Below the pieces are notes generated by a model, which saw only the letters and a program-made list of their open reading frames with translations, searched no databases and had not been told where the DNA came from. Position numbers and translations under genes: made by a program. A DNA stretch of 64,000 nt from Nitrospirota bacterium (GTDB taxonomy: Bacteria > Nitrospirota > Nitrospiria > SBBL01 > JAADHI01), in the NCBI GenBank assembly GCA_029261155.1, contig JAJDBW010000061.1, forward strand, positions 147,285 to 211,284. Direction: 5' to 3'. Shown here one piece after another: positions 37,634 to 46,512 of the stretch (the first letter of the stretch is position 1; each line of letters starts with the position of its first letter).

Positions 37634-39039
37634 GATTTAAGGCAACGATCTTGCTTTCTGGAATCTTGATCCTACTAGGTGCCTATCTTTACTTCATCGA
37701 ATTCCCCGGAGAAAAAAAAGCGGCGGAAGAACAACTTCGTTCAGGAAAACTCTTCTCCTTCGGCTCCGAGGAAATCACGCGTGTCGTCATCCGAGGGCCG
37801 CGCGGCGAAATCGATCTGGAGCAATTTCCCGAGCATCCCACATCGCCTTGGCGTATCTTCAACCCGGTTGAAACCGTCGCGAATCAACAGCTCGGGCAAC
37901 AGCTGGCCGATTTGCTCACCGGAATTAAGACCAGCCGACTCGTTGAAGCTAAACCGAAAGACCTGATCGACTTTGGCCTCGATCCACCGCAATTTACAGT
38001 CATCATCACGCTGCAACGGCACAATACAGAAATTATCGAAGTGGGTGCCGAGAACTTAACAGGTAGCGATGTCTATGTCCGCAAGGGCGAAGGTACTAGC
38101 CTCTACCTCGTACCCGCGGGCATCAGAACGCTCTTAAGCAAAAACCTTTTCGAGTGGAGACAACGCGATGTCTTTCCCTATTCATCCTTCGACATCAATC
38201 GAATGCGTTTGGAATCCGAAAAAGGCCAACTCACACTTGAACAAGATGAAGAGGGCTGGTCAATGCGGGTCCTACGCCCAGGCCAAAGACAGAAAGAGGC
38301 GATTGAATTTCGAGGAAACGGAGGAGAAATCGCCAACCTCCTTGGAAGCCTGGTGAATTTACGGGGAATCACTTTTGTCGATAAAGGAAAGGAAGAGAAA
38401 AAACAACGCTTGGGTTCAGCCATATTCAAAATCAGCATTAAAGTCGGAAAGGTTGAGCGCGAGGCCTTGTTTTATCAAGACGACGAAATGCCCGAACTCA
38501 TTGATGTGGTCACCCGCTTTGAATTCGACCCTATTTTCCAGATGTCCAAAAAAGAACTGGAGGCGATTGAACAACCTTTTAATACCTATCGGGATCGCCG
38601 TCTTGTCCATTTGACCTTTCCTGAAGAAATTGAGGACTTGGAAATCCGTCGATCGGATGAAGTCTTCGTTTTGAAAAAAAAGGAGGGACAGTGGTGGATG
38701 GAAGGAAAGGACGACGCCCCTCTTCAGGAGGTGGGCATGGTTTCACGTCTACTGACCGATCTTTATAATTTCAATGTCCAGAGCTTCGAAGACGCACTCG
38801 ATATGGACTCCACGCTATCGGGCTTACAAAATCCAAGACTCACGATAATTATGAAAGGAAAAAACCAAAACGCACTTGGGGAAATTCGATTTGGCAAGAT
38901 TGAGGGAGACCGTGTCTATGCCCGCAGTTCGGCCCAAGCCTTTCCCGTTTCACTCGATGCGTCTGTACTTGAACGAATTCCGCGTGGTATCGATTTCAGT
39001 GCTAAACAATCAAACCCCACTGAACTTCCCGGTCAATAA
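37630..39039 (+). CDS. DUF4340-type periplasmic protein
   Basis: A 469-residue protein with an N-terminal anchor (ATILLSGILILLGAYLYFIE). Repeated beta-rich units follow, each built on 'SFGSEEITRVVIRG' and 'FDINRMRLESEKGQLTL'-like strands and ending in 'PWRIFNPVET' or 'QWWMEGKDD'. This is the DUF4340 pattern that regularly follows GldG-like genes. It is the last gene of the Gld-like operon. Molecular function is unknown; a scaffold partner of the transporter is inferred. Confidence 0.85.
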   Translation: MRFKATILLSGILILLGAYLYFIEFPGEKKAAEEQLRSGKLFSFGSEEITRVVIRGPRGEIDLEQFPEHPTSPWRIFNPVETVANQQLGQQLADLLTGIKTSRLVEAKPKDLIDFGLDPPQFTVIITLQRHNTEIIEVGAENLTGSDVYVRKGEGTSLYLVPAGIRTLLSKNLFEWRQRDVFPYSSFDINRMRLESEKGQLTLEQDEEGWSMRVLRPGQRQKEAIEFRGNGGEIANLLGSLVNLRGITFVDKGKEEKKQRLGSAIFKISIKVGKVEREALFYQDDEMPELIDVVTRFEFDPIFQMSKKELEAIEQPFNTYRDRRLVHLTFPEEIEDLEIRRSDEVFVLKKKEGQWWMEGKDDAPLQEVGMVSRLLTDLYNFNVQSFEDALDMDSTLSGLQNPRLTIIMKGKNQNALGEIRFGKIEGDRVYARSSAQAFPVSLDASVLERIPRGIDFSAKQSNPTELPGQ

Positions 39040-39250
39040 AAATATATCTCCCCCAAAACACATATCCGACATTCCCTAATCTTTCAGCCTCAGTAAAAAG
39101 ACTACCATTCACGGAGCGGACTTGAAATAGTCTTACATTTATTTGAGTTGAATGTTTCGAGTAGACAACCGAGGGATTCAGTGAAAAAAAATACCGTGCC
39201 TCGTTTCTCTTTGGCGGGTGTGTGACTCATCCTATCTCGCTGAATTAACC

Positions 39251-39937
39251 TTACTGCAAGAGACCTTTGACGACTGCTGAAAGCTTAACGGGTGTCGTCA
39301 CCATTTTCAGCAGAAATTCATTGGCCCCGGCATTCATCGCCTTTTCGATTACATCTTTCGTTCCCTTTGAAGAAAATATAATAACGGGGATACTTTCCCA
39401 TTTAGGCGATTGTTTAATGATGGCAAGGACCTTAAAGCCATCTATCTTTTGCATAAAAACATCCATAATAATGAGGTCAGGTAATTCATTTTTGAGTATA
39501 TTAATGGCGTCCAAGCCATTGTCAACTTCAGTAACTGTAAAGCCTTCCATCACAAGTTTACTTTTATTCATCTTTCGTGATGTGTCATTTTCGTCAATGA
39601 GCAGTATCTTTTTTTTACCCGGCTTTTTTGCATGGCTTTTATAATCGAAGTTATCCAGAAACCGATGAATGAGCGCGCTCTGTTTTGCATCAAGGTTTAC
39701 AAACTTAAGTCCCATACCCACACCCGATTGATTGTGCTGCACTCTGGCTTTCACAGATAGTTCTTCTGCATTAAGCGGAAAAGTCACTTCTACGATGCTG
39801 CCCGGCGGAAAAGAACGGCCTGTGTGAAGGTAGAGGCCCGTGATACTGATATCGATGCCTTTCACAAGGACACCCTTATTAATCAAGACATCTACGGTGA
39901 AAGGAATGCGTTTATTTTTCCTGTTTTCCGAGCCCAT
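39251..39937 (-). CDS. PilZ domain fused to a response-regulator receiver
   Basis: A 228-residue cytoplasmic protein. The N-terminal PilZ domain has RKNKR at residues 6-10 and DISITG at residues 29-34, the two motifs that bind cyclic di-GMP. A receiver domain spans residues about 110-228, with acidic pair D115/E116, phospho-acceptor D159 (LIIMDVF), serine 189-190 and K211. Both modules look functional, so it could join phosphorelay and c-di-GMP signals without a DNA-binding domain. It is monocistronic in the window and no kinase is adjacent. Type IV pili or motility are likely targets by family precedent. Confidence 0.88.
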   Translation of the reverse strand: MGSENRKNKRIPFTVDVLINKGVLVKGIDISITGLYLHTGRSFPPGSIVEVTFPLNAEELSVKARVQHNQSGVGMGLKFVNLDAKQSALIHRFLDNFDYKSHAKKPGKKKILLIDENDTSRKMNKSKLVMEGFTVTEVDNGLDAINILKNELPDLIIMDVFMQKIDGFKVLAIIKQSPKWESIPVIIFSSKGTKDVIEKAMNAGANEFLLKMVTTPVKLSAVVKGLLQ

Positions 39938-40405
39938 AATCGTTCGCTTCCTTTCAATGACTTTATTTCAAACACTGGAATAAAAAAAGAGGCAAAGGAA
40001 CAGATTCATCCTCAAATCACAAGATTACGAGAGCACCGATCCAACTCGAGGATGCACTTATCCCTCAGCTTGATAACACCATTCTCAATTCTCCGGAAAG
40101 ACAAGGAGGAAGCCTAGAGGAAAAAAGGAGAAAAAGCAACGGATACAACGCCGCTTTAGCCAACTTAAACAGAACTTAGACGCTTTTAAATTTCGAGTAT
40201 CAGACCACTCAAGTCACCAACTGACATGAAGAAACCCTTATTAACTTGATCCTTTTTCAGGGCATTTTCGGAACCTCATCGTCTAAGGGCCTATTCTTAT
40301 AAATCGCGTTGCTCAAGACACACTTTCCGCCCTTCAAGGACACATACCCCCTATTGACGTGTATAGAATATTTTGATATATCTTAATTTTTAGTAGGTCT
40401 GTTCC
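39938..40405. other. Intergenic region upstream of the DksA-type gene
   Basis: No gene was seen. The left part is the upstream region of the minus-strand PilZ-receiver gene. The right part holds a sigma-70-like promoter, annotated separately. The only open frames (for example 39824-40117) lack ribosome-binding sites and family features. Confidence 0.5.
40354..40382 (+). promoter_or_regulatory. Sigma-70-type promoter of the DksA-type gene
   Basis: TTGACG at 40354-40359 and TATATC at 40377-40382 are separated by exactly 17 bases in AT-rich surroundings. Transcription would start about 17 bases before the TTG codon at 40406, or about 53 before the alternative GTG at 40442. Confidence 0.6.
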
Positions 40406-40858
40406 TTGAGAATCACCGTTGAATCGACATTTTCTCCCTGGGTGAAAATAGTGAAAAGCCAAAACACACAAACCAAAGACAGCAAAAAGAAGAAAACGCC
40501 ACGACATCCTTTCGCTTCGATCAAGAACGATTTGGAAGGGCAAAAAGCGGCACTCCTCGCCGAGGCTGGCGTATTGATTGGCGCCGGATTGAATCCAAGA
40601 AGCGAGGCCCTGCCCGATATTGGAGATCAGGCCTCCGCCGAAGCCAATCAAAATTTCACTTTACGCCTCAGAGAACGCGAGCAAAAGCTCTTAAAAAAAA
40701 TTACAGATGCAATTTCGCGGATTACCGATGGCAGTTACGGCGTTTGCGATTCCTGCGGAGAAAAAATTTCCAAAAAGCGCTTAAAAGCACGGCCGGTTAC
40801 GACGCTTTGCATCGAATGTAAAACGCAAGAGGAAGAGCAGGAAAATACCAGACAATAG
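40406..40858 (+). CDS. DksA/TraR-type zinc-finger protein
   Basis: A protein of up to 150 residues. A coiled-coil segment (FTLRLREREQKLLKKITDAISRI) leads to the C4 zinc finger GVCDSCGEKISKKRLKARP with CIEC. This is the DksA/TraR family, which binds the RNA polymerase secondary channel and works with ppGpp in the stringent response. The start is uncertain: TTG at 40406 or GTG at 40442 or 40451; none has a strong ribosome-binding site. The DxxDxA tip of true DksA is not evident, so DksA-like rather than DksA is the safer name. Confidence 0.85.
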   Translation: MRITVESTFSPWVKIVKSQNTQTKDSKKKKTPRHPFASIKNDLEGQKAALLAEAGVLIGAGLNPRSEALPDIGDQASAEANQNFTLRLREREQKLLKKITDAISRITDGSYGVCDSCGEKISKKRLKARPVTTLCIECKTQEEEQENTRQ

Positions 40859-40913
40859 CCGAACGCAAACTGGGTTGCCCCACGATTGTCCTCGGCTGTT
40901 TACATGGTGACCC

Positions 40914-41084
40914 ATGAAGGGAATTGGAGGGTGTTTTCTTGTTTTCCTCGGCCTAATTGGCATCTTTTTTTCCATTATCATTAGCTTTACCTACTATTTT
41001 ATGCCGCTTGCATTTGTCGTCTTTATCGGCTCTCTCATCTTGATTTCGCTTGCACTCGGATCTCCCAATCAGGGGGGGAAATAA
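40914..41084 (+). CDS. Small two-helix membrane protein
   Basis: A 56-residue protein with two hydrophobic spans: GCFLVFLGLIGIFFSIII and FMPLAFVVFIGSLILISLAL, joined by SFTYY and ending SPNQGGK. GGTGA lies 4 bases before the ATG. It stops 11 bases before the next gene, so the two probably share a transcript. No family is recognised, but composition and ribosome-binding site support a real gene. Confidence 0.6.
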   Translation: MKGIGGCFLVFLGLIGIFFSIIISFTYYFMPLAFVVFIGSLILISLALGSPNQGGK

Positions 41085-41095
41085 ACAAGGACGGT

Positions 41096-41344
41096 ATGGC
41101 TGAAATCGGATTATGGATTCAATCCCGGGAAGGAGAAACCTTCCTCATCAAAAAAGATGCACACGGCTATCCCGACCTCGTCTCCTTAAGTCCCAACCCA
41201 CCCGTATTTAAACCGAACGACAAGAAAGAGAAATGTAAGTCCTTTTATGAAGACCTCACCGGCAAAAAATACGCACACCCCGATGCCACTTCCCGTCAGG
41301 TCCTTTGGGATTTCTTAGAGGTTGCCATTCAACACCTGCCTTAG
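41096..41344 (+). CDS. Small hypothetical protein
   Basis: An 82-residue soluble protein with no signal peptide or membrane helix. Visible features are EIGLWIQSREGETFLIKKD, then LVSLSPNPPVF and a C-terminal helix SRQVLWDFLEVAIQHLP. AAGGACGGT precedes the ATG. It follows the small membrane protein by 11 bases. Not recognised; a compact alpha/beta domain is likely. Confidence 0.6.
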   Translation: MAEIGLWIQSREGETFLIKKDAHGYPDLVSLSPNPPVFKPNDKKEKCKSFYEDLTGKKYAHPDATSRQVLWDFLEVAIQHLP

Positions 41345-41451
41345 GGAAGAACACGCGGGAAGGAACTCCAGCCTGCTATAACGGGACGACGAGATCTTCA
41401 ATTATCTGACATAAGTCTCTCGGATTTTTTTATTCGATTAAGGAAAGTACG

Positions 41452-42654
41452 ATGGAGAAGACGATCAAATTTTTATTGAGCGCATCCTGCTTCTCCGCTT
41501 TTCTTTTGTCGGGGTGCTTGGCAAAAACACCTCCTAAAATCTCGCCGGACAATCGACAGTTTAGCGACCATGAAATCGGAATCTCGATCGCATTACCCGA
41601 AGGCTGGGAAATGTCGATGGAAGAAAGCCGCTTATTTGTAGCCTATTTCCGGAAAAAAGGTATTCCCTTGGTCACCTTAACCGCAGTTTCCGAAACCGAA
41701 ATCCCTTTTCTGAGAGACTACCTCCGTATCACCTCATTCGAAAAATTCCCCAGGCGACTGATCAAATATACTCAAGGTAAGCTCTCGAAAATCAAAATGC
41801 TCAAACCGAAAAAAGCGCAATTTGGCGGAAAACCGCTTGACGAAATCGTTTGGGCAGCGGAACGGGAAGGTATCGCCGTCATTGTTCATAGCATCAACCT
41901 CCCCTTGGAAGCGGCCATCATACAATTGCACTTTGAGTTTTCAGCCAAACTTTATAACAATCCCGACCAAATCATAAATACGGTGCTCTCGGGCATCACC
42001 ATTCTTCCTGCACCTTCACCCACACCCGAACAGCTGGCGGATACCTATCGGACCATCGGAGAAATCTACAAAAGCAGAGCACTTTGGGGAGAAGCCGGTA
42101 TCGCTTTTCGCGCCGCCGTAAAAGCGCAACCGGATCGTTCCAACCTACATGTCCTGCTTGGAGAAAGCTACTTTGAAATCGAATCCTTTGACCGGGCCTT
42201 GGAGACCTACAATCAGGCTGTTGCCCTCGACATGGGAAATGCCGAGGCACACAAAGGATTGGGTGAAACGCACCTTAAATTGGGTCACATCGATGAGGGG
42301 ATCGCCGAGATCAAACGCGGGCTCGCACTGACCGAAGATGAAGCCCCCTATTATCTTCTGCTCGGGAACGCCTATTTAGAAAAAGGCACGCCCAATGAAG
42401 CAATCCGCGCTTTTCAAAAACTCATTCGGAAAAAGAAGCTGGAATCGGAAGGACACCTGGGCATCGGCAAAGCTTACTTGGCAAGTGAACTCTACGACCA
42501 GGCCGTTTTCGAATTTAAAGAAGTCCTAAGAAGTCGACCGGAAGATCGCGAAACCCATTGCCTGCTGGAGAAAGTGTACACGGCCCTATCCGCATCGGAA
42601 GATGCAGCAAAATCCGCCGCCCACTGCAACAAAGGCGTGGCCAGCCCCTCTTGA
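41452..42654 (+). CDS. TPR-repeat lipoprotein
   Basis: A 400-residue lipoprotein. The signal ends in the lipobox LLSGC, with the lipidated cysteine at residue 22. Residues about 35-180 form a domain with IGISIALPEGWEMSMEES, of no certain family. Residues about 190-390 carry five or more TPR units (AGIAFRAAVKAQPDRSNLHVLLGESYF, DRALETYNQAVALDMGNAEAHKGLGE, DEGIAEIKRGLALTEDEAPYYLLLGN). It probably acts as a periplasmic-face scaffold at the outer membrane. It stands alone on the plus strand between convergent genes. Confidence 0.85.
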   Translation: MEKTIKFLLSASCFSAFLLSGCLAKTPPKISPDNRQFSDHEIGISIALPEGWEMSMEESRLFVAYFRKKGIPLVTLTAVSETEIPFLRDYLRITSFEKFPRRLIKYTQGKLSKIKMLKPKKAQFGGKPLDEIVWAAEREGIAVIVHSINLPLEAAIIQLHFEFSAKLYNNPDQIINTVLSGITILPAPSPTPEQLADTYRTIGEIYKSRALWGEAGIAFRAAVKAQPDRSNLHVLLGESYFEIESFDRALETYNQAVALDMGNAEAHKGLGETHLKLGHIDEGIAEIKRGLALTEDEAPYYLLLGNAYLEKGTPNEAIRAFQKLIRKKKLESEGHLGIGKAYLASELYDQAVFEFKEVLRSRPEDRETHCLLEKVYTALSASEDAAKSAAHCNKGVASPS

Positions 42655-42681
42655 TCCTATAAAATAATCGTTCACAGGGGT

Positions 42682-43383
42682 TCAGTCTTTTTTTCTACCG
42701 CAGACCAAGGCTGCACCTTGAAGTGTTAGCGATTCCACAGTGATCTCGACAAAACCCTCCTTCATCATCGCAGCAGTCAATTCAGATACCCACTGGGTCC
42801 GCTCGATCACCTCAGGCAGGTCTTTTAACACGTCCTTCCACTCCGGATAAAACCAGGCTCCAATGGGCTGAACGCAAATAAAATACAATTTAAATACAAA
42901 CTGAAGAATACGGGAAGAAGGATAGGTAAAATCGTGAAAGACAATCTGTCCCCCCGGAGCAAGCATCGTGTGAACCCGATGAATGAGGTGCGGCAAGTCT
43001 GCATACTTCGGTAGGTACGATGTGGTCACCACATCGAAATTCATCCTCGAGATAAAATCTTCCGCCGGAGATTGAATAAAAAGCACGTTATGAATCTGCG
43101 CTTTTTTGGCCTTGGCTTGCGCAATCGCTAAATATCCCCTTGAAATATCCACACCGACAATTTTGCATTTAGGAAATTGACGATGCATCGCGAAGCTGAG
43201 TATCCCTGTGCCACAAGCCAAATCCAGAATTTTTTCGGGAGACGACATCTTGCTCAACATTTTCCGCTTCCATAGGCGGTCGATGCCAAACGTAAAACGA
43301 TGAACCACCTCGTCATAGCTCGGCCCAGTATGCTTAAAAAATCGACGGACCCAAGTCCTTTTTTCCTCCAGGGCAATTGTCAT
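42682..43383 (-). CDS. Class I SAM-dependent methyltransferase
   Basis: A 233-residue methyltransferase related to UbiE/MenG-type enzymes. The SAM-binding motif I is ILDLACGTGILSFAM, followed by IVGVDISRGYLAIAQAK and a post-I region (FDVVTTSYLPKYADLPHLI). The start MTIALEEKRTW at 43383 is chosen because the longer frame adds a low-complexity stretch overlapping the outer-membrane gene. The substrate is unknown. It is the last of three minus-strand genes with the outer-membrane protein and the PAP2 phosphatase, so a lipid or quinone substrate is possible. Confidence 0.85.
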   Translation of the reverse strand: MTIALEEKRTWVRRFFKHTGPSYDEVVHRFTFGIDRLWKRKMLSKMSSPEKILDLACGTGILSFAMHRQFPKCKIVGVDISRGYLAIAQAKAKKAQIHNVLFIQSPAEDFISRMNFDVVTTSYLPKYADLPHLIHRVHTMLAPGGQIVFHDFTYPSSRILQFVFKLYFICVQPIGAWFYPEWKDVLKDLPEVIERTQWVSELTAAMMKEGFVEITVESLTLQGAALVCGRKKD

Positions 43384-43420
43384 GAAAAACGTCCTTGGAT
43401 TGAAACTGCCGGTCTCTGCA

Positions 43421-44086
43421 TTAAAAATCGGCCCCAAAACCCAACAAGCCGTGAAGCGCGACATTCGGCACCGAAGCCTTTCCCGCGTTGATCCGAATAC
43501 GCACCCATGCCGCCGTCAACTTGCCTTCGAGTGCAATAAAAAAACGCTCTCCCAGATACATCCTTTTCTCGACCCCCATTTGAATTCCGCCCCCCGTGAT
43601 CCGATAGGCGGAAAAAAAACCCGAACCATCGGGCAGGCTTTTCTTTCCTCGAATGGTGGTCAGCGGACGGGTCACCGCAATCCCTGCCCCAATGCGATAA
43701 AACAGACCATATCGCATCCATGCGCGGTTAAATGTGAACAGGTTATAGCCATGTTCGATTTGAAAATGATCGACCTCGGCCGGTTTGTTTTTTAAAAAAA
43801 TCTTATGATGAATATGCTCTAATTCCCAAATCGCTTCCCCAATTTTTCGGCCAAGACGTAAGACATAATAAGGCGCATTATCGAAAGCGCGCGTCTCGTA
43901 GCGTGCATTCAGCTTAATCTCCGCTTCCCCGTCTTGCTGAATCCGAAGCGGCGTTTTAAAATTGTAAGCCGATCCTCCGAAAATCTGCCCAGTCCATAAA
44001 GACGCGGCCTGGGCCGGAAAACCGGTGAGGAGGGACGACGTAACCACGAGCAAACACCAAAATGCGAAGACACCTTTTCCTACCAT
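43421..44086 (-). CDS. Outer-membrane beta-barrel-like protein
   Basis: A 221-residue exported protein. The signal peptide is VGKGVFAFWCLLVVTSSLLTG, ending AQA. The mature chain alternates amphipathic strands (AEIKLNARYETRAF, APYYVLRLGRKIGEAIWEL, RYGLFYRIGAGIAVTR, RFFIALEGKLTAAWVRIRI). It ends in phenylalanine (GLLGFGADF), the usual outer-membrane assembly signal. Eight strands would fit the length. The ATG at 44086 overlaps the PAP2 stop by 7 bases. Function is not recognised; the phosphatase neighbour suggests lipid or envelope chemistry. Confidence 0.75.
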   Translation of the reverse strand: MVGKGVFAFWCLLVVTSSLLTGFPAQAASLWTGQIFGGSAYNFKTPLRIQQDGEAEIKLNARYETRAFDNAPYYVLRLGRKIGEAIWELEHIHHKIFLKNKPAEVDHFQIEHGYNLFTFNRAWMRYGLFYRIGAGIAVTRPLTTIRGKKSLPDGSGFFSAYRITGGGIQMGVEKRMYLGERFFIALEGKLTAAWVRIRINAGKASVPNVALHGLLGFGADF

Positions 44087-44634
44087 CGTTTCTGAATCAT
44101 AAGGAAATACCCATCCTGCGCGGACGCAAGGAAAACCCGGAAATCGGCTCGCGCCTGTGTAAAGTAATAACTTGCCGCCATGCCGATGGCCGCTCCGGCG
44201 ATCACATCTTCTGTAAAATGTTCGTCGGAATCGACACGGCTCCATCCCACGTACATTGCCCCAAGATAGGCCGGTAGGCCATAGCGCCATCCATAGCGTT
44301 TTCCCAAAAAGGCCGCGCCGGAAAAGGCCGCGGAGACATGGCCCGCTGGAAAAGCGAAACGGCTGCCATTTGGTCGGGTACTATTCACCAAGCGTTTCAT
44401 CGCGTGGGTCACGGTCAGGGTCGTCAAAAATCCTTTATAAAATTGGTTCCGACCCTCTGGGTCATCCTTCCCAAAAGTCAGGCCATAGGCCAAGGTGGGA
44501 ATAAGCACCTGGATCACATCTCCAGCGACTTTCTCCGATTCGCCACCACTTGCCTGAGAGGGAAAAGATAAGGAAGCAAAGAAAACCCAGACCACAAGAA
44601 CACTAAAGACCACAAACTTCATCTGGGAAATCAT
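44080..44634 (-). CDS. PAP2-type phosphatase, exported
   Basis: A 184-residue member of the PAP2 (lipid phosphatase) superfamily. The three active-site motifs are visible: KRLVNSTRP, AGHVSAAFSGAAF (SGH-like with catalytic histidine in GHVS) and SRVDSDEHFTEDVIAG with the second histidine. An N-terminal hydrophobic segment ending SQASGG acts as a signal peptide or anchor. A start four codons in (MKFVVFSV, 44622) is as likely. Substrates could be undecaprenyl diphosphate or phosphatidic acid. Coupled by overlap with the outer-membrane gene. Confidence 0.87.
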   Translation of the reverse strand: MISQMKFVVFSVLVVWVFFASLSFPSQASGGESEKVAGDVIQVLIPTLAYGLTFGKDDPEGRNQFYKGFLTTLTVTHAMKRLVNSTRPNGSRFAFPAGHVSAAFSGAAFLGKRYGWRYGLPAYLGAMYVGWSRVDSDEHFTEDVIAGAAIGMAASYYFTQARADFRVFLASAQDGYFLMIQKRW

Positions 44635-44714
44635 TATGCGGTTTCGTCGAAAATTGTCAAGATATTTTGACCTTGGCTTGACCTTGAGATGGGTTTTCTG
44701 TAGCCTTCCGAATC

Positions 44715-45887
44715 ATGAAAGTCGTCGGTCTGATGTCGGGAACATCCTGCGATGGAATCGATGCCGCTCTCGTTGAGATCCGGGGGGGACGGGGTCGCCT
44801 AAAAATCGAGCCGATCGCCTTTCATATTTTCCCTTATACTCGGTCACTTCAAAAAAGGTTGATCGCGCTGGCATCAAATCTGCCTCAGCCGATTGCAAGT
44901 GTCTGCCACCTGAATTTTCTTCTTGGCGAGTGTTTCGCCGATGCCGTCATCCGCCTTTCCGCCTCGGCGAAAGTCCCCTTATCCGATATCGCACTCGTTG
45001 GATCGCACGGTCAAACCCTTCATCATTTGCCGAAACCAAAACGCGAGGGCAAATGGTCTGTCCGTTCCACCCTACAATTGGGAGAAGCCTCAATCATCGC
45101 AGAACGAACGGGCATCACCACCCTGGCCGACTTTAGAACCCGCGATATGGCCGCCGGCGGAGAAGGCGCGCCATTAACGCCTTATCTTCACTATCACCTC
45201 CTCAGCCATCCCAAAAAATCGCGCGGCATTATTAATATCGGGGGGATCAGCAACATCACTTACCTCAAAGCCGGTGCGGCATTGGACCAGACCCTGGCCT
45301 TCGACATGGGTCCGGGAAATATGCTGATTGATGCCATCGTATCGGACCTGACAAAATCGCGCCGAGGCATGGATCGAAATGGGGCGATGGCCAAGCGAGG
45401 CCATGTCCACCCGGCCCTATTGGCCCAATGGATGCGGCATCCCTTTTTAAGGCGAAAACCGCCCAAAAGCACGGGCCGCGAAACCTTCGGTTCAGATTTC
45501 GTCGAAGAGATGATTCGACAATCGCGCCGCATGAAGTTGAGCCCGAACGACCTGGTAGCAACCGCAACGGCCTATACGACAGAGGCTATCCTTAAGAACA
45601 TCAAATCCTTTGTTCGGCCTTCAGGTCCGCTCGATGAAATCATTGTGGGCGGCGGCGGGGTTAAAAATCCGGCGCTGATGACCTTTCTGCAAAAGGCCCT
45701 TGCCCCCCTCCCCGTTCGAAGCTATGAGCAAGTCGGATACGATTCGAGAGCGATCGAGGCCATCGCCTTCGCGATATTGGCTTACCAAAGCTGGCACCAC
45801 CGCCCCACGAACATTCCTTCTGTAACGGGGGCAAGGCACCCGGTAATATTAGGAAAAATCGTCCCAGGTAATTTACCCTTCCGTTAA
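44715..45887 (+). CDS. anmK: Anhydro-N-acetylmuramic acid kinase
   Basis: Phosphorylates and opens 1,6-anhydro-MurNAc during murein recycling, giving MurNAc-6-phosphate. It is 390 residues with the family start VGLMSGTSCDGIDAALVEI, SHGQTLHHLP, ADFRTRDMAAGGEGAPLTPY, INIGGISNITYL, DMGPGNMLIDAI and IVGGGGVKNPALM. All expected substrate and ATP loops are present. It stands alone; no amgK, murQ or nagZ gene is adjacent. Confidence 0.95.
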   Translation: MKVVGLMSGTSCDGIDAALVEIRGGRGRLKIEPIAFHIFPYTRSLQKRLIALASNLPQPIASVCHLNFLLGECFADAVIRLSASAKVPLSDIALVGSHGQTLHHLPKPKREGKWSVRSTLQLGEASIIAERTGITTLADFRTRDMAAGGEGAPLTPYLHYHLLSHPKKSRGIINIGGISNITYLKAGAALDQTLAFDMGPGNMLIDAIVSDLTKSRRGMDRNGAMAKRGHVHPALLAQWMRHPFLRRKPPKSTGRETFGSDFVEEMIRQSRRMKLSPNDLVATATAYTTEAILKNIKSFVRPSGPLDEIIVGGGGVKNPALMTFLQKALAPLPVRSYEQVGYDSRAIEAIAFAILAYQSWHHRPTNIPSVTGARHPVILGKIVPGNLPFR

Positions 45888-46167
45888 TCGACTTCAATAC
45901 AAAGCATTCCTATCCATCGTCCGATAGGCCTCGCACTTTTTAATCTTTCAGATTGATCCTGTAAAACAGACCGACTCCGCTCTTCTTTCTTCCTCGGCAC
46001 CCACGACTCAAAATAGACATCCCTTACGAAAATCTGGCCCCAGTCAGAGCAGATTGCTTCTTTTAATCTATTTAAAAATTTTTAAAAGAGACTCAAGAAA
46101 TAAGAAGGAAGAACCGATGTAGTGAAGAGACCAGACATGATTAGAAAAATAAGCTTAAAATTCTTGG

Positions 46168-46192
46168 CTTTAGACTAAGGACACGTCTAAAG
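46168..46192. repeat. Inverted repeat CTTTAGAC-N9-GTCTAAAG
   Basis: Perfect 8-base arms separated by 9 bases, in the region upstream of the chemosensory operon. It lies about 130 bases upstream of the sigma-54-like element at 46297, so it could be an activator site. It does not match the TGTA-N6-TACA pattern of the other two sigma-54 regions. Confidence 0.45.
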
Positions 46193-46296
46193 AAGCCACT
46201 GACTTAAGTACGATAAATAGAATGATTCTATGAGCCAACACTGTAAAATATTTGATAGACATCAAAAATCATTATTTCGAGTAGCCTCTAGGCCTT

Positions 46297-46312
46297 GGGC
46301 ATCAACCTTGCT
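46297..46312 (+). promoter_or_regulatory. Weak sigma-54-like promoter element
   Basis: GGGCAT-CAACC-TTGCT has the required GG-N10-GC spacing and a perfect TTGCT, but the first base of the -24 box is G instead of T. It lies about 200 bases before the CheX-like gene. The 5' leader would then include the hairpin at 46353-46372. Confidence 0.35.
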
Positions 46313-46352
46313 CAGCCAGGGATTGCCGGCGCAATACACCCGATTTACGCTC

Positions 46353-46372
46353 CTGATCACCCTTGTGATCAG
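46353..46372. repeat. Hairpin CTGATCAC-CCTT-GTGATCAG
   Basis: A perfect 8-base stem with a 4-base loop. No T-run follows on either strand, so it is not an intrinsic terminator. It would lie in the leader of the chemosensory operon or serve as an operator. Confidence 0.45.
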
Positions 46373-46512
46373 AAATTATCAATAGAAATCCAAGCTTTTA
46401 AATGCAAGAGACCACCAACTTTTTTTAGATTATGTATAATATTATTTAAAGGTTCGCATTTGTTACATATTGAAAACCTCCACCTTAAATGGAGATTGAG
46501 GAGGCGAAGACC

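Larger units (their letters stand above)
45888..46512. other. Long intergenic region upstream of the chemosensory operon
   Basis: Contains no gene with coding character; the best frame (46295-46516) has no ribosome-binding site. Inverted repeats are seen at 46071-46086 (TTTAAAAATTTTTAAA), 46168-46192 and 46353-46372, plus a sigma-54-like element at 46297-46312 and a TATAAT at 46435-46440. The length and repeat content suggest a control region, possibly with a transcribed leader. Confidence 0.5.

Noticed and set aside
46071..46086. TTTAAAAATTTTTAAA palindrome as a regulatory site
   Set aside because: In AT-rich sequence such a palindrome is likely by chance, and its position gives no support.
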